Notes under the pieces: generated by a model
Seen by the model: the letters and a program-made list of their open reading frames with translations, nothing else
What the model was told of the DNA's origin: nothing
The model's database searches: none
Assembly: GCA_030431355.1 (NCBI GenBank)
Contig: JAUIJG010000305.1
Location: forward strand, 1-6,636
DNA from: a bacterium
GTDB taxonomy: Bacteria > Cyanobacteriota > Vampirovibrionia > Obscuribacterales > Obscuribacteraceae
DNA length: 6,636 nt
Direction of reading: 5' to 3'
Translations under genes and position numbers: made by a program
Part shown: in pieces, positions 1 through 6,584 of the stretch
How the letters are laid out: each line of letters opens with the position of its first letter
Numbering within the stretch: the first letter of the stretch is position 1

Positions 1-2
1 TG

Positions 3-56
3 ACAAATTCTGACAGAGCAAAATCCATCGCAGACCGGGAGGATTCAAGACTATGA
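3..56 (+). CDS. Possible 3' end of an upstream gene (partial), stop overlapping the next start
   Basis: Frame 3 is open from the window edge to a TGA at 54-56. That stop overlaps the ATG of the next gene at 53-55 as an ATGA junction, the usual layout of translationally coupled genes. The readable tail would be about 17 hydrophilic residues ending in ...REDSRL. The other two forward frames stop at 1-3 and 11-13, so an upstream gene could equally end there. Only the stop context supports this call, and no family can be recognised from so short a tail. An MBOAT acyltransferase is a natural guess from the SGNH genes that follow, but nothing in the sequence shows it. Confidence 0.33.
   Translation, partial: TNSDRAKSIADREDSRL
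37..43 (+). promoter_or_regulatory. Ribosome binding site of the first SGNH-like gene
   Basis: GGGAGGA lies 9 bases before the ATG at 53. It is a strong Shine-Dalgarno match at good spacing and fixes this start. It sits inside the possible upstream reading frame, which fits translational coupling within an operon. No promoter is visible in the 36 bases before it. Confidence 0.8.
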
Positions 57-1366
57 ACAGTCTGAAAACCCCGGTACAGGGAAAGACGACAAAATCAAAA
101 TCCATAGCCGGCGAAAAGAGCTTATCGCCCCGGAAGAAGGGATTGAAGAGTACAGCGGTAGCGGCATCCATCATCTTTATCGGAATAAACGCGGTCCTAA
201 TGACGGCCGGTCCGGGAACCGATCAATTCGATCAATACAAATTCCCCTACAAAGGATGGGCCTGGTGGCTGATGAAGGACCTAAACGCCACCGACGCCAC
301 ATATAACGCGGCAATTCTTGGTTCATCCCTTACCGTCAGCGCGCTCAATAGCGCCGACGCCACCCATTACCAGGAGAATCTGGACCTGGTTCACTACCAC
401 AAGAGCCGTCTCTTTGATGAAAAGCTGGCAAGAAAAACCGGAGTTGCGGTAAACACTTTCAACCTCTCCACCCCGGGTCAGATGCCCTCGGACGCTCTCA
501 TGACCATCAAAGCGATGATCAAGACCGGTCAAAAGCCGAACCTCGTCGTCTATGGAATCGCTCCCCGGGACTTCATCGACAGTGAGTTAGCCGGTCCCCA
601 GGACACCGAACCCTTCACCTACTTAAGTAGAGTGGTGGATATCGGCGCGATGGAAGACAAAATATTCACCTCCCCCCTAGACAAGATAAATAGAGCGCTG
701 CAAAAGAACCTCTATTTCTACAAACATGCGGTGGATTTGCAGATGACGGGCTATTCGGACTATGAAAGTTTTATGGAGCGCTTCGTTCCCGCTCCTCCTT
801 CCAGCAAAAACAAACCCTTCACCTACTGGGACCGGGTCAAACTCTTGCCGGAGTATAAGAAAGGCGAGTTTCATCCCCAGGCCAATATGTGCAATCCCGA
901 CGACCTTTCCAAACCTTCCGAGTATATAGACAATTCCATCGAGTATGTACACCGGTACAAAAAACCAAATCCGGTGGCATTTGAAACCCAGATGTTCTTC
1001 TTGAACCAGCTATCGGAATTCACCGCGAAAAATGGGATCACGCTTGTGGTCGTCAACATGCCTATCACCCTGGACAACCTCAAGCTTCTCAAACAAGAAC
1101 ACTACGACAAATACATGGATAGGGTTCGCCAGTTCGCCTCCGCCAGCGCGAACACAGAGTTCTACGATATGAACAACCATGATGTTTTCACTAAACCTGA
1201 TTTCCATGACGGTGTTCATATGAACGCCCGGGGCGGAATCAAGTTCATTGACCTTTTAACCGACCGCCTGGCCGCGTCCGGAACATTAAACAGAGCTTTC
1301 CCAGATCCTAAAAACTTGAAAATCTCTACACGCGATATCGATGAAAAGAAAAGTACGGAGCAGTAA
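53..1366 (+). CDS. Membrane-anchored SGNH-hydrolase-like protein (DltD/DUF1574 type), copy 1
   Basis: This 437-residue protein has a basic cytoplasmic N-terminus (1-32), one hydrophobic segment (about 33-51) and a large domain predicted to lie outside the membrane. The domain carries SGNH-like landmarks: A-I-L-G-S-S at 87-92, where S92 would be the nucleophile, a Gly-containing loop near 137-146, a strand ending in P-R-D-F-I-D at 171-176, and D386-G-V-H389 followed by N391 and G394-G395. The GSS plus D-x-x-H arrangement is that of DltD-like and DUF1574-like proteins, which move or remove acyl groups on cell-surface polymers. A170 takes the place of an Asn present at the aligned site of the next gene. 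The strong Shine-Dalgarno site supports the start. The gene overlaps or abuts its paralogue downstream and is probably in one operon with it. The fold is fairly clear; substrate and direction of reaction are unknown. Confidence 0.82.
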   Translation: MNSLKTPVQGKTTKSKSIAGEKSLSPRKKGLKSTAVAASIIFIGINAVLMTAGPGTDQFDQYKFPYKGWAWWLMKDLNATDATYNAAILGSSLTVSALNSADATHYQENLDLVHYHKSRLFDEKLARKTGVAVNTFNLSTPGQMPSDALMTIKAMIKTGQKPNLVVYGIAPRDFIDSELAGPQDTEPFTYLSRVVDIGAMEDKIFTSPLDKINRALQKNLYFYKHAVDLQMTGYSDYESFMERFVPAPPSSKNKPFTYWDRVKLLPEYKKGEFHPQANMCNPDDLSKPSEYIDNSIEYVHRYKKPNPVAFETQMFFLNQLSEFTAKNGITLVVVNMPITLDNLKLLKQEHYDKYMDRVRQFASASANTEFYDMNNHDVFTKPDFHDGVHMNARGGIKFIDLLTDRLAASGTLNRAFPDPKNLKISTRDIDEKKSTEQ

Positions 1367-2687
1367 AGCAAGACCGATGAGTGACAAAGCAAAAACCACA
1401 AGTTTGATAACAAGCCGCACCCTGGCAGCTTTCATTCTTTTTGTCATGGCGAATGTCCTGATAGTAAGCGCCGTGCCGAAAGAGAAGAAGGAGTTGACCG
1501 CTAAGATTTTGACGGACAACCCAAACGAGAAACGTCAAAAAGGTAGATGGGTATGGTGGGTATCCCGCAACTATTTGAAGGATCACCCGGATGCCGACAT
1601 CGCCTTGATGGGAAGCTCTATGATGTCATCGGCGGTGTATTCCTCCGAAGCCAACTACTTGCAGAAAAATGTGGACTGTGTCACGGATAAGAAAAGCGAG
1701 ATGCTCAGCGACATGCTTGAAGAGCGCCTCTCCGTTGACAAGAAAGCCTATGTCTTCGCCATGGGAGGAGCTATGGCTTCCGATCACTATCTTGTCTCAA
1801 ACACACTGTTCAATGAGAAACACAAGCCGAAACTGGTGGTGGTGGGAGTCAACCCCCGTGACTTCATCGACAATACCATGCCATCGGTCAGCTCCACAGA
1901 GCCGTTCTACTTCCTTGCTCCTTACGCCAATTTAGGAGCCCTCTCTGATTCCGCCTTCATAGACCCCATCGAAAGATTGGAGTGGATAATCAATGATCAC
2001 TTGCCGATCATGGCCGTGGGCAGAGTCATCAAAGACACGATTCCGAAGATCTCTCGCCAGGCATCAGATAAACTATCGATCGCTCTCACAGGAAAAAGCA
2101 ACCTGAAAGATCCTGTAGCCGATCAAGGCGAAGAGGAGAAAGTCGCTTCGGCCGGTAAAAAGACGAAGACAACCGAAGATGTTCTGAACGCCATCTATGG
2201 AAAGCAATCGGAGGTAAAACCGGGAGTCTGGGTTATTCCGCCCAGACCGTTCTATCACTTCGTCAACAACATGCACGAGTATCAACGTCGGTACAAGAAC
2301 GCTTATCCGTCCATTTATGAGCCCCAGAAACGTTTCTTCAACGCTTTCTTGAAAGATCTGAAAGATAAGGACATCGAGGTACTGGTTCTCGGTATGCCTA
2401 GCCTCTGGCCTAACCGCGCTCTTCTACCCGATAAATTCTGGAATGACTTTCGTCAGAGCATATCCACCAGTTGCGAGAAGAATGGCGCCACCTGGGTGGA
2501 TCTTACCGCAGATAAAAGATTCAACAATCGAGATTACCTTGATACTGTCCACTTGAACCGCCGGGGCGGTGACAAGCTTCTGGAGATAATAGCCGACCAG
2601 ATCAAAACCAGAGATAATCTGGCCAGCAGCCTCACCGGGAAAGACAGCGCCATTGCCGGCAAAACCAAGCCAAAAACCTGGCATTAA
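1341..2687 (+). CDS. Membrane-anchored SGNH-hydrolase-like protein (DltD/DUF1574 type), copy 2
   Basis: This is a divergent paralogue of the preceding gene with the same plan: a basic N-terminus, one membrane helix (about 27-45) and an extracytoplasmic SGNH-like domain. Landmarks are G91-S92-S93 (S93 the likely nucleophile), G-V-N171-P-R-D-F-I-D (169-177), G-M-P at 351-353 and D401-T-V-H404 followed by N406 and G409-G410. Shared blocks with copy 1 include the W-W pair before the GSS strand, P-R-D-F-I-D, S/D-T-E-P-F and the R-Y-K segment near 317-319. A charged, probably flexible insert at about 250-295 is unlike copy 1. Two starts are possible. ATG 1341 overlaps the upstream gene by 26 bases and has no clear Shine-Dalgarno. 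ATG 1377 (Met13) starts 10 bases after its stop, with GGAG 16 bases away. The membrane helix is kept in both. The likely role is acyl transfer or esterase activity on an envelope glycan. Confidence 0.82.
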   Translation: MKRKVRSSKARPMSDKAKTTSLITSRTLAAFILFVMANVLIVSAVPKEKKELTAKILTDNPNEKRQKGRWVWWVSRNYLKDHPDADIALMGSSMMSSAVYSSEANYLQKNVDCVTDKKSEMLSDMLEERLSVDKKAYVFAMGGAMASDHYLVSNTLFNEKHKPKLVVVGVNPRDFIDNTMPSVSSTEPFYFLAPYANLGALSDSAFIDPIERLEWIINDHLPIMAVGRVIKDTIPKISRQASDKLSIALTGKSNLKDPVADQGEEEKVASAGKKTKTTEDVLNAIYGKQSEVKPGVWVIPPRPFYHFVNNMHEYQRRYKNAYPSIYEPQKRFFNAFLKDLKDKDIEVLVLGMPSLWPNRALLPDKFWNDFRQSISTSCEKNGATWVDLTADKRFNNRDYLDTVHLNRRGGDKLLEIIADQIKTRDNLASSLTGKDSAIAGKTKPKTWH

Positions 2688-2720
2688 TGGCTTAACCTGA
2701 AGGAACTAGAGCCTGGAGCG

Positions 2721-5180
2721 ATGGCGATAACAGAAGAGCAGACTTCTCATTTGGAGACAGATGGCAACCAGGACGGAGTCGCGAAGAGGTCGTTTCTGCC
2801 TGCCCTTGGATTTCTATTGGCGCTGATACCCATCGTCAATATTTTCTGGATTATCACCACCGTAGGTTGTGACAACGTCTCAAACGATTATCTTACCTAC
2901 GCCCATCTAATCGATTCGATGATGAGCGGAGAATATCCCATATCTCATCTGGTGCAGGATACCTTCTATCGTGGTCATGCCACCACCCTCGCTTTCCTCA
3001 CACATCTGGCAAGCGCCATGTGGTTTTCGGGAAGTGTCATGCCGGAGCTTTATCTCGGATTTCTTATGGCCCTTGCCAGGCTTGCATTCTGGTACGACGC
3101 GCTCCGGGTTCACATTAAGATAGAGAGAACCTGGTGGCTATTGCCCGCTCTCTCTTTTTTCGTCTTCTCAAACTCACAGATATCACTCTTTACCTATCCC
3201 GGCGCAACCCTTCCTATAGGAATCAGCCTTTTCGGCCAGTCCCTGGGAATCTGGTCCCTGGCTCGCTTCAAAACTAGCTGGAGAGGCGTATGTTTTGCCA
3301 CGCTGGGCGGATTGATCTCCTGTTATTCCTGGGGTATCGGCCCGGTTACCTGGGCGATACTTTTGACTTATTTTGCGTTCCTGGCTTTTCTGGAAAAGCA
3401 AGTCTTTAAAAACACCAGAGCCACGATACTTCAAGGACTGGTACTCCTTGCCGGTACCGCAATAAGCGCAGTACCATATGTAATGTCATTTTTCGCCAAC
3501 AGTGAAAGTACAGGAGCGATAAGCGCCACCAAAACGATCGTCTCCCTATTCAATTTAAAAGTAATTATCAACATGCTGGGCTGGCCCCTGGCCAATGAGA
3601 TAGCGGAAAGTACCGGCAATTCGCCGGAAGCCAAGTTTGCAGGCATAGCCGCCCTGGTCATGACCGGAGCGCTTCTCTTTTGTCTGATTCTGAACCGAAG
3701 GACTTTCAAACTTGCCAACGCCCAGGTCCCTCTGCTCCTTCTTCTTTGTGGATTTTTAGGCATCTGGGAGATAAGCATGGTTCGCTCCTTGCTGGCTCCC
3801 TGGTACACCCCCCTGGCAATTCCCTTCTGGGCCGGATTGCTGGGAACGGCAGCTTATATTTTCAATTCCATAGAAACGAATGAGCTGAAGCCAGGCACCA
3901 GAAATAGTATCGCGCTCAAATGCGCCATGCTTACAGTCGTTGTTTCAGCAGCTTGCTACGCCAGGTCGAATCAGACCTGGCAAGACAAAACCTACCTTAT
4001 GAAAGGGCGTGCTCCTGCTTCTTATTCCGCCCTATACCACGCCGAAACGGCTCCAACCTATGCGGACCAATATGTCTTTCTCTGGACGCCGGGAAGTCCG
4101 TCTCTCTTACAGAAATTAGCGGGGGTAATGAAGAAGCATCAAATAAGCGTCTTCGGTCCGGTTCAAAAACTGATGCTCCAGGGTGATTTCATGCTGAACT
4201 CTGTGTCCACGGATACAGAAGAAGGAGCAAAATCACTGTACTTTACCGACAATTTGAGCAACCTCAGACGCTCCGATTGGAGCGACTATGAAAAGCTAGA
4301 CCTGGTGATGCCACCAGGCAACACAATCAGATGGCGTCTGGAAATACCGAAAGACATCATCGAGGGCAGCTTCAGCACAAGATTTTTGAGCGTTTTAGAA
4401 AATGAAGCGAAGAAGATTGAAGGCAGTCCATCCGTTGCCGAGATAACCCTGAAAGCAAAAGATGAAAAAACCATCTCAAAAATGCTGAGTAACCCGGATG
4501 CCTCAAAGAAGAAGGGTGGTGCTCAATACAGCATAGACCTCAAACCCTATGGAGGCAAAGAGATAAGCATAGAGCTTTCCACCGACCTCAAAGCAGCCAA
4601 GAATCATACCTGGATATTTAGAAAGCCCCAGGTGGTATTTGTCAGGTCAAAAGAGAATAAGGCAGCCAGAGACGCAGCCTTCAACTGGATGCCTGACAAT
4701 ACCGAGTGCGGCACCAAGTTCCCTGCAAGATCGCCGGAAGACCAGAGTATCGGTGTTTCAAACCCGACAACCTGGACCGCCACCGCCGGCGAAGTGACCC
4801 GGGCTGAAGAATCGACGCAAACTGATTATTCAGGCGGTCTAAGATTCACCAGCACCGCCAACGATGCCACATTCAAATACAAAAAGCACTTGGCTATATC
4901 TATAAACGAATTCAAAAATCTGGTCTTCAATATCGCAGCCCAGGACTCCATGAAATTGAGAGTTCTAAAGATAACGCTACAGACCTCCGACCCGGAAAAC
5001 AAGTTGAAAAGCTTTTTCCTGCCCTTACTTGGTGGGTCTTTTGCCCATGACTACAAGTATCCGACAAGGCTGCTCAATTTGCCTTCAGACACCATTGTGG
5101 AAGGTCTCAGCTTCAAAACCCTGGATTCTGGAACAGACCTAATTATCAGTGATTTTCGCTTCACTAAAAACCAATTCTAA
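2721..5180 (+). CDS. Polytopic membrane protein, probable GT-C-type glycosyltransferase with two C-terminal beta domains
   Basis: This 819-residue protein has a membrane half and a soluble half. After a short hydrophilic start, helix 1 spans about 25-47. The loop after it carries D51, N52 and D56 in an N-D-Y-L-T-Y context. Acidic residues at this place are typical of GT-C glycosyltransferases, which use lipid-linked sugars on the outer face of the membrane. About nine further hydrophobic segments follow up to about residue 412. The soluble half has a beta-rich, jelly-roll-like domain (about 523-640, with I-D-L-K-P-Y-G-G-K near 605-613 and a W at 631). A second beta-rich domain spans about 700-817. 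Such C-terminal domains often bind glycans in this class. The gene follows the SGNH pair by 33 bases. GGAG lies only 2 bases before the ATG and AAGGA 16 bases before, so the ribosome site is weak, but no better start is visible. Its donor and acceptor cannot be named, and an uncharacterised membrane protein of another class remains possible. Confidence 0.78.
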   Translation: MAITEEQTSHLETDGNQDGVAKRSFLPALGFLLALIPIVNIFWIITTVGCDNVSNDYLTYAHLIDSMMSGEYPISHLVQDTFYRGHATTLAFLTHLASAMWFSGSVMPELYLGFLMALARLAFWYDALRVHIKIERTWWLLPALSFFVFSNSQISLFTYPGATLPIGISLFGQSLGIWSLARFKTSWRGVCFATLGGLISCYSWGIGPVTWAILLTYFAFLAFLEKQVFKNTRATILQGLVLLAGTAISAVPYVMSFFANSESTGAISATKTIVSLFNLKVIINMLGWPLANEIAESTGNSPEAKFAGIAALVMTGALLFCLILNRRTFKLANAQVPLLLLLCGFLGIWEISMVRSLLAPWYTPLAIPFWAGLLGTAAYIFNSIETNELKPGTRNSIALKCAMLTVVVSAACYARSNQTWQDKTYLMKGRAPASYSALYHAETAPTYADQYVFLWTPGSPSLLQKLAGVMKKHQISVFGPVQKLMLQGDFMLNSVSTDTEEGAKSLYFTDNLSNLRRSDWSDYEKLDLVMPPGNTIRWRLEIPKDIIEGSFSTRFLSVLENEAKKIEGSPSVAEITLKAKDEKTISKMLSNPDASKKKGGAQYSIDLKPYGGKEISIELSTDLKAAKNHTWIFRKPQVVFVRSKENKAARDAAFNWMPDNTECGTKFPARSPEDQSIGVSNPTTWTATAGEVTRAEESTQTDYSGGLRFTSTANDATFKYKKHLAISINEFKNLVFNIAAQDSMKLRVLKITLQTSDPENKLKSFFLPLLGGSFAHDYKYPTRLLNLPSDTIVEGLSFKTLDSGTDLIISDFRFTKNQF
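3960..3981 (+). repeat. Perfect 8-bp inverted repeat inside the GT-C-like gene
   Basis: GCCAGGTC and GACCTGGC flank a 6-base loop (GAATCA). It lies at codons 414-421, just after the last predicted membrane helix and before the soluble half. No T-run follows, so it is not an intrinsic terminator. One such hairpin in 6.6 kb is near chance expectation. Confidence 0.5.
4269..4318 (+). repeat. Two adjacent short perfect hairpins inside the GT-C-like gene
   Basis: The first pairs CGCTCC with GGAGCG around GATT (4269-4284). The second pairs CCTGGTG with CACCAGG around ATGC (4301-4318). They are 16 bases apart, at the start of the first C-terminal beta domain (codons 517-533). Neither is followed by a T-run. 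The pairing is certain from the sequence; a function is not. Confidence 0.45.
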
Positions 5181-6424
5181 CGTCGCCGAGACTTCCTGGA
5201 TTTAGATCCAGACCGCTTTTTCTCTTTCTTCTCTTTAGAATCGGTTTTAGCCGCAGGAGCCGCAGCACTTTCTGGCGTCGGCTGAGGTGCGGCAGCAGGC
5301 TGGGCGGGCGCAACCCACTTCTCATCTTTATTGGAGAGAGAGAAAGTTCCTTTCACCGGCTGGTTTCGTCCACTGAATCCGGAGATGATGGCTCTTCCCG
5401 CAAAAGCCACTTTGTCATTGGCAAAGATGTTGTCCGTGGATATCCGATTGACTATAAAATCCTGGGGGCCGGCGTAAGTATTGGGTTTGATGGCAATCCC
5501 TTCGTGTAGAACTTTCAGGTTGCTTTTACCCAGGAGCTTTCCATAAGAGCCTGCGTAAGGCGAAACGTTGATGTTACCGCACAATATGGTCGGACCTTTC
5601 AACTTCGACACCATTTCCGATACCGCTTCTAAAAGATTGTTCCGCTTCTCCAGAGAATCTCCGTCCACAACTTCCGGCGCTCGAACAGCAACTATGTTTG
5701 TCCAGCCATACTCGAAGAAAGCGGTTGTGACTGTTACAGGAATCTTGTCCTTACCAAGAAGCTCTACCCGGCTGCCTTTCAACGGAGCCCTGGAGTAGAT
5801 CAGAATGCCATAGCCGTTGTCATCCGGAAAAAGGGCCCGGTGATGATAACGAGAAATTTTGGGATTGAGCGCAGCCATCCTTCCCAGGGATATATTTTCA
5901 ATCACCAGAATCTCAGGATCCTGCTCTTCTGCCAGAGCCAGCACCTGGTCATCGGCAATGTCAGAGGACTCAACAAGCATCGACATCAAGTTGAAAGAGA
6001 GATAGGAAGACTCCGCCTTCTTCGTTTTGCTGAAATCGAGAAGCGGCGAAACTAGAAGCAGATTAAACAAACCCAGGGCAAAACAGACAAAGCCCATTAT
6101 TCTCCAGGGTTTGCTCAGAATTGACGGAATCGTGCAAACGAAAAGGAGGATTATGCACTGGGTTCGGAAAGTGGCGCAGAGTTCACAAACCCATCCCGGC
6201 ATTCCCGCAGTAAGGAAAGAGGAGGCCAAACCGAGAACACTTACGACCACCGCTGCCAGGGCAAATGGAGCAAAAGCCATTGAAAGATCAAAAGCGAGCT
6301 GCGGACCACGCTCACGCTTCTGCTTGGTCTTCTTCTTGGGATCTTCACCTGTCCCCGAAGCTGTGCTAGGGCTTGCGCCGGCTCCGGAGTCCTGGATGAG
6401 AGCTTCTCCCTGTTCTTGCTCCAT
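5177..6424 (-). CDS. Membrane-anchored EEP-fold (endonuclease/exonuclease/phosphatase) protein, possibly inactive
   Basis: This 415-residue protein has a Lys/Arg-rich N-terminus (1-40), three hydrophobic segments (about 45-72, 87-104 and 108-129) and then an EEP-like domain (about 139-362). By charge distribution the domain should lie outside the membrane, as in YafD-like membrane EEP proteins. EEP landmarks are N145 in the first strand, E176 in I-L-V-I-E, Y-G-I-L-I-Y-S-R-A-P-L (205-215), G283-N-I-N286 where GDxN is usual, T330-D-N332 where I-D-H is usual, and G352-R-N354-Q-P-V where S-D-H-x-P-V is usual. Active members of the family hydrolyse phosphodiester or phosphomonoester bonds with metal; here the usual catalytic Asp and both His appear to be Asn. 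The first outer loop has a C80-x-x-C83 pair. The C-terminus is Ala/Pro-rich (371-392), then very basic (393-415). A good ribosome site supports the start. It converges on the GT-C-like gene. The fold is likely; activity is doubtful. Confidence 0.8.
   Translation of the reverse strand: MEQEQGEALIQDSGAGASPSTASGTGEDPKKKTKQKRERGPQLAFDLSMAFAPFALAAVVVSVLGLASSFLTAGMPGWVCELCATFRTQCIILLFVCTIPSILSKPWRIMGFVCFALGLFNLLLVSPLLDFSKTKKAESSYLSFNLMSMLVESSDIADDQVLALAEEQDPEILVIENISLGRMAALNPKISRYHHRALFPDDNGYGILIYSRAPLKGSRVELLGKDKIPVTVTTAFFEYGWTNIVAVRAPEVVDGDSLEKRNNLLEAVSEMVSKLKGPTILCGNINVSPYAGSYGKLLGKSNLKVLHEGIAIKPNTYAGPQDFIVNRISTDNIFANDKVAFAGRAIISGFSGRNQPVKGTFSLSNKDEKWVAPAQPAAAPQPTPESAAAPAAKTDSKEKKEKKRSGSKSRKSRRR
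5196..5221 (+). terminator. Candidate intrinsic terminator of the + strand operon
   Basis: CTGGAT and ATCCAG pair around TTAG (5196-5211), starting 15 bases after the stop of the GT-C-like gene. Five bases later comes TTTTT, continuing as a T/C-rich run to about 5237. The stem is short and the gap before the T-run is longer than ideal, so this is a weak candidate. It lies wholly inside the 3' coding end of the convergent gene, whose Lys/Glu codons supply the T-rich run. Confidence 0.35.
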
Positions 6425-6435
6425 TAAAAATCAGT

Positions 6436-6442
6436 CTCCTTT
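6436..6442 (-). promoter_or_regulatory. Ribosome binding site of the EEP-like gene
   Basis: Read on the minus strand this is AAAGGAG, 11 bases before the ATG at 6424. It is a clear Shine-Dalgarno match at acceptable spacing and supports that start over the later in-frame Met49. Confidence 0.72.
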
Positions 6443-6473
6443 CATCCATGATTATGCCCTTAAATACCGAGAA

Positions 6474-6501
6474 CTAATAGCATATATATGGGAATTGAAA
6501 A
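6474..6501 (-). promoter_or_regulatory. Weak sigma-70-like promoter candidate for the EEP-like gene
   Basis: On the minus strand, TTTTCA (6501-6496) and TATTAG (6479-6474) are separated by 16 bases. Each matches 4 of 6 consensus bases, and a TG lies one base before the -10 box as in extended -10 promoters. The stretch is AT-rich and about 50 bases before the ATG. Such matches are common by chance in AT-rich DNA. Confidence 0.27.
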
Positions 6502-6584
6502 TTTCTCCTGCCGAGGTGCTGATAATCAAGGTTGAGGCGAGTGGTCAAGGTCCATATTCAGCAAAGACTCTGAAAGAAAGAGAA

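Noticed and set aside
371..391. Idea that the two SGNH-like genes are one gene split by a frameshift
   Set aside because: Each protein has its own membrane helix, GSS motif and D-x-x-H motif in the full order, so they are two complete paralogues.
1326..1586. 86-residue open frame on the - strand across the junction of the two SGNH-like genes
   Set aside because: It lies opposite two well-supported genes and its product looks like random translation.
3431..3808. 125-residue open frame on the - strand inside the GT-C-like gene
   Set aside because: It is fully antisense to a well-supported membrane protein, with no ribosome site or recognisable motif.
5149..5165. AGTGA/TCACT inverted repeat near the end of the GT-C-like gene as a terminator for the - strand gene
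   Set aside because: The stem is only 5 bp, and on the minus strand the T-run comes before the stem rather than after it.
6448..6535. Small ORFs starting at ATG 6448, 6454 or 6488 on the + strand of the intergenic region
   Set aside because: They encode only about 8 to 15 residues and have no convincing ribosome site.
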